From an uncultured Opitutia bacterium (GTDB lineage: Bacteria > Verrucomicrobiota > Verrucomicrobiia > Opitutales > UBA953), in NCBI GenBank assembly GCA_903855995.1, contig CAIOAN010000006.1, positions 1-64,000 on the forward strand: a stretch of DNA of 64,000 nt. The letters run 5' to 3'. Of the stretch, positions 26,718-37,794 are shown one piece after another; the stretch's first letter is position 1, and each line of letters starts with the position of its first letter. A program made the translations under genes and the position numbers. The notes below the pieces were generated by a model. The model ran no database searches. It was not told where the DNA came from and was given only the letters and a program-made list of their open reading frames with translations.

Positions 26718-28436
26718 ATGAGCCTAATGGAAAAACTGCTCGCCGATTCTAATTTCGGCGCGCTCAAAGCACACTCTGTCATCGCCGCCACGGTGACCGA
26801 AATCCGCGACGACAAATTCGTCGTCGTCGACATCAACGGCAAGTCCGAGGGATTCATCCCCCAGGGCGAGTTCCCCGATATGGCCGAAATCCAAGTCGGC
26901 ATGCAGCTCGAAGTCTATCTCGAGAAGCTTGAGAACAAAGACGGCACCCCGACCGTCTCCTACGATCGCGCCCAGCAGATCCGTAAGTGGGAAAGCATCG
27001 AAGCCAATTGCCAGGAAGGCTCCATCGTCCAGGGACGCGTCAAGTCCATCGTCAAGGGAGGCCTCATCGTCTCCGTCGGCGTCGATGCCTTCATGCCCTC
27101 GTCGCAGATCGACATCAATCCGCCCAAGAACCTCGAACAGTTCGTGGGCCAGACCTTCGACTTCAAGATCATCAAGATCAACAAGGAGAAGAAGAACCTC
27201 GTCGTCTCCCGTCGCGAACTCATCGAAGAACAGCGCGGCGAAAGCCGTCGCAAGCTCCTCGAGGAGGTCAAGCCCGGCGTCGTCCGCCGCGGTATCGTCA
27301 AGAACATCACCGACTACGGCGCGTTCGTGGACCTCGACGGTCTCGACGGCCTGCTGCACGTGACCGACATGAGCTGGGGCCGCATCGGCCACCCGAGCGA
27401 AGTCGTCAAGGTGGGCGAAGAAATCACCGTCATGGTGGTCGAAGTCGACCGCGAGCGCGAACGCGTCTCCCTGGGCCTCAAGCAGACCCAGCCCAATCCG
27501 TGGGAAGGCATTGAGAAGCGCTACCCTGTCGGCCAGAAGGTCCATGGCAAGGTCGTCAATCTCGTCGCCTACGGTGCGTTCATCGAGATCGAAGGCGGCG
27601 TCGAAGGCCTCGTCCACGTCTCCGAGCTCTCCTGGACCAAGCGCGTCCAGAAGCCCTCTGACATCCTCAAGGTCGGCCAGGAAGTCGACGCGGTCATCCT
27701 CAACTTCAACAAGGAAGAACAGAAAATCTCGCTCGGTATCCGCCAGCTCGAAACCAATCCGTGGGAAAAGGTCCGCCACAACTACCCCGTGGGCGCTCGC
27801 GTCCGCGGCAAGGTGCGCAACCTCACCAACTACGGTGCGTTCGTCGAACTGGAAGATGGCATCGACGGCATGGTGCACGTGTCCGACATGAGCTGGACCC
27901 GCCGCATCAACAATCCGGCCGAAGTCATGAAGAAGGGCGACGACGTGGAAGCCATCGTGCTCGACGTCGACGTCGACCAGCAGCGCATCTCCCTGGGCGT
28001 CAAGCAGACCCAGACCGATCCGTGGAGCGAAATCGACCGCAAGTACCGCATCGGCGACCTCGTCAACGGCAAGGTCTCCAAGATTGCGAACTTCGGTGCC
28101 TTCATCGAACTCTCGGACGAAATCGACGGCCTCGTACACGTCTCCCAGCTCGCCGAACAGCGCGTTGAGAACGTCAAGGACGTCGTCAAGGTCGGCCAGG
28201 ATGTCACGGCTCGCGTCATCAAGATCGACAAGGAAGACCGTCGCATCGGCCTCTCGATCAAGGCCGCGAACTACGACGCCGAACGGCTCCAGGCGGAAAT
28301 CTCCAGCTACGACCGCATCAAGGGTCCTTCGACCGGTGGCGCTCCTGCTCCTTCGGCCGGCGGCTCCTCGTCGTCCTCGTCGGGCAGCGGAGACTTCAAC
28401 AGCCTCGGCGATCTCCTCGACAAGGCCGGCAACTAA
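26718..28436 (+). CDS. rpsA: 30S ribosomal protein S1
   Basis: A 572-residue protein with six S1 (OB-fold) domains at about residues 18-90, 100-168, 187-256, 272-343, 358-430 and 445-515. Domains 3-6 share the YGAF(V/I)(D/E)L...DGL(V/L)HV(S/T) pattern and bind mRNA; domains 1-2 anchor to the ribosome. The tail is Ser/Gly-rich and ends FNSLGDLLDKAGN. I chose ATG 26718 (MSLMEKLL). Six domains equal the proteobacterial form. A strong terminator follows. Confidence 0.97.
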   Translation: MSLMEKLLADSNFGALKAHSVIAATVTEIRDDKFVVVDINGKSEGFIPQGEFPDMAEIQVGMQLEVYLEKLENKDGTPTVSYDRAQQIRKWESIEANCQEGSIVQGRVKSIVKGGLIVSVGVDAFMPSSQIDINPPKNLEQFVGQTFDFKIIKINKEKKNLVVSRRELIEEQRGESRRKLLEEVKPGVVRRGIVKNITDYGAFVDLDGLDGLLHVTDMSWGRIGHPSEVVKVGEEITVMVVEVDRERERVSLGLKQTQPNPWEGIEKRYPVGQKVHGKVVNLVAYGAFIEIEGGVEGLVHVSELSWTKRVQKPSDILKVGQEVDAVILNFNKEEQKISLGIRQLETNPWEKVRHNYPVGARVRGKVRNLTNYGAFVELEDGIDGMVHVSDMSWTRRINNPAEVMKKGDDVEAIVLDVDVDQQRISLGVKQTQTDPWSEIDRKYRIGDLVNGKVSKIANFGAFIELSDEIDGLVHVSQLAEQRVENVKDVVKVGQDVTARVIKIDKEDRRIGLSIKAANYDAERLQAEISSYDRIKGPSTGGAPAPSAGGSSSSSSGSGDFNSLGDLLDKAGN

Positions 28437-28459
28437 GCCGTCCTTCACTGGAACCAAAC

Positions 28460-28487
28460 AGACCCCGGGCAACCGGGGTCTTTTTTT
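28460..28487 (+). terminator. Intrinsic terminator after rpsA
   Basis: Stem AGACCCCGG/CCGGGGTCT with loop gcaa, directly followed by seven T. A textbook rho-independent terminator 24 bases after the rpsA stop. Confidence 0.95.
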
Positions 28488-28523
28488 GTGCCCATCCGCG
28501 ACGAGAGGCCGTAATATCCAAGT

Positions 28524-29969
28524 ATGGTTCCGTTCCAGGGATACGGCCGGCTGACGCGCAGCACCTCGCTGGCGCTGCTGGCTTCCTTGGTCATCCTCGT
28601 GGCGGAGTGGCTGGGCTGGCTACCGCCCAACGTGATGCTGGCCGTCCGCATCGGCTGCCAAATTTATGTCCTGCTGCGCGTGATGCGCGCCCGCATCTCC
28701 CCGGCCTACCTGCTGCTATGGGGGCCGCTGGCCTGGCTCCTGCCGATCGGCACCGCCCTGCTGTTCTTCCTCTTCGGCGGCCGCAAGCATTCGTCCCTGG
28801 CCGACGCGAAGAAGGAAGTGAACCGCGTGGCCTGGCGCCTCAGCGAAGAACCTGACTTCGGAGGCAATCGCTTCCGCCTGCTCGGTGACCGCCACGGACG
28901 CGAGACCCTCGAAGAACTGCGCCGGCAGATCAAGCGAGCGAAACGACGCATCAGCCTCTCGACCTACGCGCTGGCCAACGATGCCGTCGGTCGCGAAATC
29001 GTCAGCCTACTGACGATGCGGGCCAAGGAAGGCCTTGAGGTCCGCCTGCTCGTCGACGCCATCGGCAGCTTCGGCATCCCGTTGCGTCTGTGCCGACCCC
29101 TCAGCCGCGCTGGCGGCAAGGTGGCCCGCTTCAACCCTGCGCTGCCCACTCAGGGTAAAGGCTCGGCCAACTGGCGCAATCACCGTAAGGTCGCGGTCTT
29201 CGACGGCACGTTCGCGATCATCGGCGGCCAGAACCTCGGCCTACTTTACATGGGCGATAAGCCCTCCTCCCGCCGCTTTCGCGACTGCTCCTTTCTGATT
29301 GAGGGCCCGACGGCCGCCGCGATTGAGCGCGTCTTCATCGCCGACTGGTGCCAGGCCACCGACGAGACCCCGATGACCTTCGCGACACTGCTACGCGAGC
29401 GCTCGCCCCACGTCGGCGATGCGCACGTCGAGGTCATCGCCTCCGGCCCCGACTGCGAAGGGGATCCGCTGTGGGAGACCTACGTGAAGCTGTTCTCCAA
29501 CTGCAAGCGTTCCATCACCGTCGTCACGCCGTACTTCGTGCCCGACCGCACGCTATTCACGCTACTGGTGACGGCCGCGAACGCTGGCCGCCACGTCAAG
29601 ATCATGGTACCGCGAAGGTCGGACCATCGCCTGCTTGACCTCGCCCGCCGCTGGCACCTGCGTACCCTCCGCGAGGCCGGTGCGGAAATCCTTTTCTTCA
29701 AGCCCGATGTGCTTCACTCCAAGCTCGTCATCGTCGACGACGAGCAGCTGGTCATCGGCTCAGCGAATCTCGACATGCGTTCGCTCTTCCTGAATTACGA
29801 GATCGGCGCGGTCGTGCGCGACCCAGTCGCAGTCGCCGAAGTCGGCGCCCTTATCACGGGTTGGGAAACGGAAAGCACGCGATTCACGGAAGACCTCTAT
29901 CGTCGCACCCGCACATGGACGGGCCGCGCGATCGAGGCCATCGCGCAAGTAATCTCTCCGCTCCTCTGA
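28524..29969 (+). CDS. cls: Cardiolipin synthase (phospholipase D family)
   Basis: Makes cardiolipin from two phosphatidylglycerols at the inner membrane. It is 481 residues. Two N-terminal membrane helices (about 12-30 and 60-82) are followed by two PLD/HKD motifs: NHRKVAVFDGTFAIIGGQN and LHSKLVIVDDEQLVIGSAN. The length and architecture match bacterial Cls. It ends one base before the convergent metX stop, with no terminator between them. Confidence 0.88.
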   Translation: MVPFQGYGRLTRSTSLALLASLVILVAEWLGWLPPNVMLAVRIGCQIYVLLRVMRARISPAYLLLWGPLAWLLPIGTALLFFLFGGRKHSSLADAKKEVNRVAWRLSEEPDFGGNRFRLLGDRHGRETLEELRRQIKRAKRRISLSTYALANDAVGREIVSLLTMRAKEGLEVRLLVDAIGSFGIPLRLCRPLSRAGGKVARFNPALPTQGKGSANWRNHRKVAVFDGTFAIIGGQNLGLLYMGDKPSSRRFRDCSFLIEGPTAAAIERVFIADWCQATDETPMTFATLLRERSPHVGDAHVEVIASGPDCEGDPLWETYVKLFSNCKRSITVVTPYFVPDRTLFTLLVTAANAGRHVKIMVPRRSDHRLLDLARRWHLRTLREAGAEILFFKPDVLHSKLVIVDDEQLVIGSANLDMRSLFLNYEIGAVVRDPVAVAEVGALITGWETESTRFTEDLYRRTRTWTGRAIEAIAQVISPLL

Positions 29970-31094
29970 TCAGCCCAGGAAGGCGTGCAGACGGACAGCC
30001 AGGCCCGTATCCGGCAGCAGGAAGCCGTCATGTCCGGCGTCCGTGATGACCTCATGGTAAGCCGCGTTCACGCCGACCGCGGTCGCGGCGGCCAGCAGCA
30101 TGCGCAGCTCACTCGTCGGATAAAGCCAGTCGCTCGAAAAACCAATCGCGAGCACATCCGGGCCATCCTGCGTGAAAAGCGACCCCGAGGAAGCACGGGC
30201 GGTCATATCAAAACGGTCGACCGCACGGGTGATGCGCAGCCAGCTGTTGGCATCAAAGCGCTTCACGAAAGATTTCCCTTGGTGCTCGAGATAACTTTCG
30301 ACCTGCCAATGTACCGGGTCGCGAGGGCTCGCGCCCGGCACCTTAGCACGGCCGAACTTCTGCTCAAATGAGGCGGAGGAAAGGTAGCTGATATGCGCGA
30401 TCATGCGGCCCACCGCCAAGCCGGATTCGGGCCCTTCGCCGGGCAAGTAGTGGCCGCCGCGGAAATGCGGATCACGCTCCACGCAGGCGCGGGAAACGGC
30501 GTTCAAGGCGATCGCCATCGGCGACTGGCTGAGCCCGGCGGCCATGACCGCGATGCGGCCGACCTCGGCGGGATAATCGGCACACCAGATCAGGGCCTGC
30601 ATACCGCCCATCGAGCCGCCGACGACGGCATGTAGTTTGGAGATACCGAGGTGACGGACGACTAGGCGCTGAGCGCGGACGATATCTCCGAGGGTGATTT
30701 CAGGAAAAAAGCCGCCGTAGGGCTGGCCTGTCCGGGCATCGATGGTGAGCGGCCCCGTGGAGCCTTGGCAGCCGCCGATACAATTGATGCCGATGACAAA
30801 AAAACGGTCCGTGTCGATGGCCTTACCCGGCCCAACGAAGCAATCCCACCAGCCTGACTTGGCGTCCGTGGAAGCGTATTTACCGGCGACGTGGTGATCA
30901 CCGCTGAGCGCGTGGGGGACCAGAATGGCGTTGGACTTATCGGGTAACAACGTGCCGTAGGTCTCGTAACGAAGCGTCAGACCGGGCAGGTCGCCACCGA
31001 GCTCGAGGGCGAAAGGCTGGGCGGAGACGAAATCCCGGAACTCAACTGGGCAGAGTTCGCGAGGGACGGAGGACTTGGCCGGGCGGTCGGACAT
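29970..31094 (-). CDS. metX: Homoserine O-acetyltransferase
   Basis: Activates homoserine for methionine synthesis. A 374-residue alpha/beta-hydrolase from MSDRPAKS. Family marks are YETYGTL, NAILVPHALSGDHHVAG, GWWDCFVGPGKAIDT, INCIGGCQGSTGP and the nucleophile elbow VVGGSMGGMQAL. The triad Asp is in GFSSDWLYP and the His in DAGHDGFLL. A strict homoserine acetyl- versus succinyltransferase choice cannot be proven by eye. I see no SAM riboswitch in the 88 bases upstream, shared with the divergent fur gene. Confidence 0.92.
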   Translation of the reverse strand: MSDRPAKSSVPRELCPVEFRDFVSAQPFALELGGDLPGLTLRYETYGTLLPDKSNAILVPHALSGDHHVAGKYASTDAKSGWWDCFVGPGKAIDTDRFFVIGINCIGGCQGSTGPLTIDARTGQPYGGFFPEITLGDIVRAQRLVVRHLGISKLHAVVGGSMGGMQALIWCADYPAEVGRIAVMAAGLSQSPMAIALNAVSRACVERDPHFRGGHYLPGEGPESGLAVGRMIAHISYLSSASFEQKFGRAKVPGASPRDPVHWQVESYLEHQGKSFVKRFDANSWLRITRAVDRFDMTARASSGSLFTQDGPDVLAIGFSSDWLYPTSELRMLLAAATAVGVNAAYHEVITDAGHDGFLLPDTGLAVRLHAFLG

Positions 31095-31182
31095 GGACGA
31101 ACCCAAGCCAAACCAGACCCGGGCGGGAGGCAAGTGGCCATTCGTTGTTGCCTCGTCATAAAGCCCATCAAACCTACGGGCC

Positions 31183-31659
31183 ATGTCCCAAGGCCACCGC
31201 CATGAGGAGGGTTGCTGCGGCGAAGGCTCCGGCGATCGCATCGAGGCGGCCGTCGCCCGCATGAAGGAGAAGTCCCTCCGCGTGACCTCGCCCAGGATGG
31301 CCATGCTCAAGGCACTGGCCGCCGCCAAGCACCCGTTGAGCGCCGAGCAGATCCACTCCGCGGCCGGCGACACCAAACTGGACCTCGTGACGGTCTACCG
31401 AAGCCTCGGCGCCATGGAAGATGCCGGCATCGTGCAACGCCACCCCCTCGAGCGAGGCCGCAGCCTCTATGCGCTCGTCTCCCCCGGGCACCACCATCAC
31501 CACGTCATCTGCCGTCAATGCGGCCGCATCGAGCGACTTCCCGGCTGCGACTCCAGCCGCATCGAAGCCGCCGCCCGTCAGCGAGGCTTCAGCGACCTCA
31601 CCCATATCATGGAGGTCTATGGCGTCTGCCCGACCTGCCTCAAAAAATCTCATGTCTGA
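31183..31659 (+). CDS. Fur-family metal-dependent transcription regulator
   Basis: A 158-residue regulator with an N-terminal winged helix (RVTSPRMAMLKALAAAKHPLSAEQI...LDLVTVYRSLGAMEDAGIV) and a C-terminal metal-binding dimer domain. A histidine-rich segment (HHHHHVICRQCG) and two CxxC pairs (CRQC, CPTC) give the structural zinc site, which is complete. An extra N-terminal His/Cys stretch (GHRHEEGCC) may bind metal. Fur, Zur or PerR identity is not decidable; the five-His run favours Zur-like zinc sensing. Its 3' end overlaps the next gene by 8 bases. Confidence 0.88.
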   Translation: MSQGHRHEEGCCGEGSGDRIEAAVARMKEKSLRVTSPRMAMLKALAAAKHPLSAEQIHSAAGDTKLDLVTVYRSLGAMEDAGIVQRHPLERGRSLYALVSPGHHHHHVICRQCGRIERLPGCDSSRIEAAARQRGFSDLTHIMEVYGVCPTCLKKSHV

Positions 31660-33332
31660 TTTCCCCCGCACTGCCTTCATTCTCGGAGCCGGCCTAGGCA
31701 CCCGCCTGCGCCCGCTCACCGAGCACTGCCCCAAGCCCCTGCTGCCGATCGCCGGACGACCGATGGTCCTGCAGGCCATGGAAAAACTCCGCGCCGCCGG
31801 CACGCGCCGCTTTATCATCAACACGCATCACTGCCCCGAAGTCTGGGCGCAGACCTTCCCCGAAGGTAAGTTCGGCGAAGCCGAAGTGAAGCTCGTGCAT
31901 GAACCTGTCATCCTCGAAACCGGCGGCGGCCTGGCCAATATCGCGGGCCTGCTCGGCGACCAAGACACCGATCTTGTGATCTGGAACGGAGACATTCTCT
32001 CCGGCTGCGACATCGTCGCCGCCGTCGCCCATCACCGTGACAATGGTGGAGCCGCCACGCTCGTCGTGCGCGAACAAGGCCCCGTGCGCAACGTGCGCAT
32101 CACCGACGACGGCCTCGTGACCGACATGCGTGATCGCCTGGGCAAGAGCGATCCTTGCTACCAATACACCGGGATCTGCGTCGTCACCAAGGCGTTCGCA
32201 CAAGGCGTTCCCGCGACGATGGAATCGCTCGTCGAACATTTCCTACGACAGATCCAGGCCCAGCCTGGCAGCATTCAGGGCTACCTTGACGCCTCGACCA
32301 CTTGGCACGATCTGGGCACCCTCGAAGAATACCAAGCTGTCAAAGCCCAGCAGGAGAAGCCCCTCCGTGGAGTGATCTCCCCGGCCGACGCTGCGAAAGC
32401 CCACGGCTACGAACTCACCTCCGGCGGCGAAGTGCTCAAAGGCGGTTCGGGTCGAAAGTTCCAGCGCGTACGCAATGCCGCGGGGGAATCTGCCGTCCTG
32501 TGCGTCTATGACGATTCGCGCCCGGAGAACCTCATCTACGGCAGCCTCGCCTCGGTGCTGCGCGAGAAGATTGGCGCCAACATCCCCGCGGTCATCGCGG
32601 AAGACAAAGACGCCGGCGTGCTCATTCTTGAAGACCTCGGCTCGACCGATCTCTGGACCTGCGCGCAGGCCGCCGAATTCCCGTGGGCGGCTTTCGCCTC
32701 GGCCCTGGAGCAAGCAGCGGCCATCCATCGCCACGGAGCCGAAGCCATCGCCGCCGCCGGCATCACCCTCATGGAGGCCTTTGGTCCGAATCTCTATCAA
32801 TGGGAGCGTCAATATTTCCAGGACAACGTCCTCGCCGGCCGCAAGGTCGACCGCGGCGTGCTCGACGAGATGGCCGCACTCGGCAAGGATCTCGGCACCC
32901 AGTCGCCCGTCACGATCCACCGCGACTTCCAGTCGCAGAATATCATGGTCCGTGACAACCAGGCTTGGCTGATCGACTTCCAGGGCATGCGTCACGGCAG
33001 CATGTTCTACGATTTCGCCTCGCTCGCTTTCGACCCGTATCTCACGCGCACGGACATGGACCTGTGGCGCATCGAGATCGAGGACCACGCCCGTGAAGTT
33101 TCCGACTGGAAGGGCTCGAGCGATGAGTTCTCACACTACTTCCACGTCGCCGCCACGCAGCGCCTGCTACAAGCCTGCGGTGCCTACGGATTCCTGGGCA
33201 ACAAGAAGGGTCGCCCGGAATACCTCGCGCACCTGCCGCAAGGCCTGCGCAACCTGACCATCGCCGCCTCCCTCTGCGGGAAGCGACGTCTGGCCAAGCT
33301 GGCGGAAGATCTCGCGGCGACCCCGCCGAAGG

Positions 33333-33343
<11 letters not shown>
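31652..33343 (+). CDS. Fused nucleotidyltransferase-sugar kinase (MurU-AmgK-like)
   Basis: A 563-residue two-domain protein. Residues 1-235 are a sugar-phosphate nucleotidyltransferase: [21 protein letters not shown] (11-33), ETGGG (89-93) and metal Asp114 in WNGD. Residues 250-563 are an aminoglycoside-phosphotransferase-type kinase: catalytic Asp425 in HRDFQSQN (423-430) and Asp442 in IDFQ. In Pseudomonas, separate AmgK and MurU turn MurNAc into MurNAc-1-P and then UDP-MurNAc, bypassing de novo synthesis. The DFQ motif and ETGGG favour this over a LicA/LicC-like choline pair, but the substrate is inference. Its ATG lies inside the fur gene's end; it converges with and overlaps glyQS by 11 bases. 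Confidence 0.75.
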
Positions 33344-34835
<1,492 letters not shown>

Positions 34836-34892
34836 GGCGGGTAAAGTCCCTCACCTATCCCCGCTCCGGGGGTCCGCCGCAAGCCTCTTCCC

Positions 34893-35828
34893 TCAGCGGG
34901 GCAACGGCTCCGTGGTCAGCCCGGCCGCTTTCTTCGTCCATTGACGGGCCTTTTCGGAAACCGCCCGAAATAAATCCGAGGCTTCGCCAGAGGCGGAATT
35001 CATACTGGCGCGCGAACCCTCCAGGGCGGCGGAAAAGGAGGCCAGGGCAGCCCCCGCATCGGCCAGCCTGACCTGCAGCAGCACCAGTGTCTCGTCATCG
35101 AGTTTTCGGTCCGCGACGGCGACGGCCTCGCGGAGACGCGTGCATGCGGAGGAAAGCCGCACACTCTGGGCGCCGAGCGTGCTTTCGTCCGTCGCCGCCA
35201 CGACTGAACCCGTCCGCTCCAGGAGCATCGTGGAGAAGCGGATGGCACGGGCCGGATCTGTCGCGGGATAGAATGCGTCGAGGTCTTGTTCGAGGCTGGC
35301 GGCCAGCCCAACGAGGTCGCGATTAGAAATCATTTCCAGCTGATGCGCGACCTCTTCCATCGTGCGCTGCATCGTGCCGCCGGCGGTCGGAATCTCATTC
35401 TGCGCCAGGCCGGGCGGCGGCGTGACAGGAGACTCCCAGATCAACTCAACCTGCAGCATGCCGGAGGCCCGGTTCACCGCCATCAGGCGGGCCCGCAGGC
35501 CTAGGGCGACCTCATCGCGCAGCCGGTCGCCGCGGAGGCGATCAGCGAAGCCGCGATCCTCGAGCATCGAAGGGTCAAGGCTCAGGCTGACGACCGGTCG
35601 CAGGCGGCCATCGACATCAGCCTCCAAGCCGATGGAAGCGACCTGCCCGACCGTCACGCCCTTCACGCGCACGGGCGTGCCGGAAGAAATGCCTTCGACC
35701 GAATAAGCCGGACGCAGCACGACGGTGACCAGCGGAGCGGACCACGCCCGCCACCAGGCGAAACCAGCCCAAAGGAGCGCCGCGGCCGAGACGGCCAGCA
35801 TCACGCCTCCCAAGGCGCGACGATTCAT
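34893..35828 (-). CDS. MCE (MlaD/PqiB-like) domain protein
   Basis: A 311-residue protein: N-terminal membrane anchor (about 6-25), then one MCE domain (YSVEGISSGTPVRVKGVTVGQVASIGLEAD), then a long helical tail. MCE proteins form hexameric rings that shuttle lipids between membranes. The usual permease and ATPase genes are absent from this neighbourhood. The start is ATG 35828, whose ATGA overlaps the pheA stop, so it is coupled to pheA. Residue spacing favours MlaD/PqiB-like; partners are presumably elsewhere. Confidence 0.8.
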   Translation of the reverse strand: MNRRALGGVMLAVSAAALLWAGFAWWRAWSAPLVTVVLRPAYSVEGISSGTPVRVKGVTVGQVASIGLEADVDGRLRPVVSLSLDPSMLEDRGFADRLRGDRLRDEVALGLRARLMAVNRASGMLQVELIWESPVTPPPGLAQNEIPTAGGTMQRTMEEVAHQLEMISNRDLVGLAASLEQDLDAFYPATDPARAIRFSTMLLERTGSVVAATDESTLGAQSVRLSSACTRLREAVAVADRKLDDETLVLLQVRLADAGAALASFSAALEGSRASMNSASGEASDLFRAVSEKARQWTKKAAGLTTEPLPR

Positions 35829-36892
35829 CCGGCGGACTGCGGATAACTGCCCAGCCACTTCACCACTTCGCAGCGACCCTTGAGCTCGGTGACTGCGGCC
35901 TGCACGGCCGCGGTGTCCCAGTGTCCCGGGAAATCGATAAAGAAGAGATATTCCCAGGCACGGCGATGGCTCGGGCGAGATTCGATGCGGATGAGATTGA
36001 TGCCGCGGTCGGAGAAAGCGGCAAGCGCCCCTTGGAGCGCACCGGGTTCATGCTTCAGCGTGAGTACCACGCTCGTGACCTCGTCCTTGGCACCGACCGC
36101 GTTGGCCGCCGTGCCGATGACGAAGAAGCGCGTCGCGTTATCACGGCGATCCTGGATGCCTCGGGCGAGGATGGGGACGCCGCGCGATTCCGCGGCGGTG
36201 GCGGAAGCGACGGCAGCCTGACCCTTGGGGTCACGCGCGACGATTTCCACGGCGGCGGCAGTGCTGTCGGATTCGACCAGCGTCGCATGCGGCACATGGC
36301 GAGAGAGCCAGCCGCGGCACTGCGCAAGAGCGATATCCTTTGAGAGCACCTTGGTCACCTGGTCCAGCGGCCCCTGGCCGACGAGACACTGCTCGACGGA
36401 AAGCGTGACCTGAGCGACAACTTTCAGTTCGGATTCGGCGAGCAGGTCGAGCGAGTGGCTGACCACACCTTCAGTGGAATTCTCGATGGGCACGACGCCA
36501 TAGGAAGCTTCGCCGGATTCGACGGCGGCGAAAATGTCGCCGATGGAACGGAGCGGCAGCGAAGGCACGCTGGAGCCAAAAGCCCGGACCTGCGCCTGCT
36601 GAGTAAAGGAGCCTTCGGGCCCGAGATAGGCGACCGGCTTGGCCATCTGGGCGCCGATCGAAAGGGAAATCACTTCGCGAAAGACTGCGCGCAGCCCCGA
36701 GGCGGGAATGCCAGGGGCGGCTTCGGCCAGGGTGCGCAGCAACTGTTCTTCGCGTTGCGGAGCATAGACTGGGGCGCCTGATTTCAACTTCGCCTCACCG
36801 ATGGCCCGGGCGACCTGAAGGCGCTCACCGAGCAGCTTCAGGATTTCGCGGTCGATGCGGTCGACCTCGCGGCGATGCTCCTCCAAACTCAT
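35825..36892 (-). CDS. pheA: Bifunctional chorismate mutase / prephenate dehydratase
   Basis: Two steps of phenylalanine synthesis in one 355-residue chain. Residues 1-85 are an AroQ chorismate mutase ([25 protein letters not shown]). Residues 90-270 are prephenate dehydratase ([40 protein letters not shown] with the catalytic TRF). Residues 280-350 are an ACT domain ([29 protein letters not shown]) that senses Phe. The ESRP motif for effector binding is intact. It overlaps both scpB and the MCE gene by 4 bases. Confidence 0.96.
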   Translation of the reverse strand: MSLEEHRREVDRIDREILKLLGERLQVARAIGEAKLKSGAPVYAPQREEQLLRTLAEAAPGIPASGLRAVFREVISLSIGAQMAKPVAYLGPEGSFTQQAQVRAFGSSVPSLPLRSIGDIFAAVESGEASYGVVPIENSTEGVVSHSLDLLAESELKVVAQVTLSVEQCLVGQGPLDQVTKVLSKDIALAQCRGWLSRHVPHATLVESDSTAAAVEIVARDPKGQAAVASATAAESRGVPILARGIQDRRDNATRFFVIGTAANAVGAKDEVTSVVLTLKHEPGALQGALAAFSDRGINLIRIESRPSHRRAWEYLFFIDFPGHWDTAAVQAAVTELKGRCEVVKWLGSYPQSAG

Positions 36893-37680
36893 GCAGAAGG
36901 CTCTTCGGGAGCGGGCGGGTTCTCCGTCGCGAGCGCGATGGAGGATTGATCTTCGAGCGGCAGGCCGACCTCGGTGTCACCGATGTTCACCGGCGTGGTG
37001 GCACGCGTGATCCACTCGGAGATCTGGGCGGGCGAGAGCACGTCGGAAGCAGGGAGTTCGCCCAGGGAGCGCAGTCCCGTGAAATCGAGGAAGCGGTCCG
37101 TTGTGCCATACTGGATCGGACGGCCAGGCAGATCGGCACGTCCCGTGACGGCGACCAACTCCAGTTCCAAAAGGCGGGTGAGCGCGCTGTCGATGGAGAC
37201 GCCGCGAATGGCTTCCATCTCCGAGCGAGTGACGGGCTGGCGGTAAGCGACAATCGAAAGCGTCTCCAGGGCGGCCGGACTCAGGCGCTGCGGGCGGGGC
37301 TCTCCGCGGAGCAGCCGGACCCAGTCCGAGTAGGCAGGCGAAATCACAAGACGGAATCCTTCCGGCCCCTGCAGAATCCGGCACGCGTCATTGGCTTCGC
37401 GCATCTCGGCTTCCAGAGCGTCCACGGCCTCGCGGATCTGGGTCGCGGTAAGCAAGGTCGGCACCTGGTCGATGATGTCTTGGATGATTTCCTGCACCGG
37501 AGCGGAAGAGGGCGCCGACGGAGTCACCGCTTCCCCCTGCCCCTCGAGCAGGTCGGGCTGCCTTTCGGCGGCCGCCTGGGCATGGTAGCGCTGGACGACC
37601 TTCTGGATGTCCTTGATGGACACCGCCTCGGAGGTCGAGAACAGGAGGGCCTTGATGATTTTCTTGAGGTTGAATTCCAC
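36889..37680 (-). CDS. scpB: Segregation and condensation protein B
   Basis: A winged-helix partner of the SMC-ScpA complex in chromosome organisation. It is 263 residues. The typical start ([18 protein letters not shown]) is followed by an inserted acidic/proline segment. [40 protein letters not shown] and [31 protein letters not shown] are family hallmarks. No scpA is in the window. First of a coupled scpB-pheA-MCE string; divergent from ilvD, 114 bases apart. Confidence 0.93.
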   Translation of the reverse strand: MEFNLKKIIKALLFSTSEAVSIKDIQKVVQRYHAQAAAERQPDLLEGQGEAVTPSAPSSAPVQEIIQDIIDQVPTLLTATQIREAVDALEAEMREANDACRILQGPEGFRLVISPAYSDWVRLLRGEPRPQRLSPAALETLSIVAYRQPVTRSEMEAIRGVSIDSALTRLLELELVAVTGRADLPGRPIQYGTTDRFLDFTGLRSLGELPASDVLSPAQISEWITRATTPVNIGDTEVGLPLEDQSSIALATENPPAPEEPSA

Positions 37681-37794
37681 GGGACGAGGGGTCTTAAATC
37701 GGATTGTCGGCGGCGACGGGGCGGCTCAGTGTCCGCTCCCTGCCCTCTTATTAGGGGGTGGCAACCGACTGACAACCGCAGACTTTTCACACCC

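Noticed and set aside
26724-28472. Open frame of 582 codons antisense to rpsA
   Set aside because: Its sequence is Asp/Val/His-rich mirror of S1 codon bias and has no recognisable domain. In GC-rich genes the complementary frame often stays open.
31095-31182. SAM riboswitch before metX
   Set aside because: Only 88 bases lie between the divergent genes, and no riboswitch core or terminator hairpin is visible.
37681-37794. Leader-peptide attenuator before ilvD
   Set aside because: No short frame rich in Ile/Val/Leu codons and no terminator hairpin before the gene.
36946-37794. Long N-terminal extension of IlvD
   Set aside because: The open frame continues upstream over scpB, but IlvD homology starts at 37795 and the rest is antisense to scpB.
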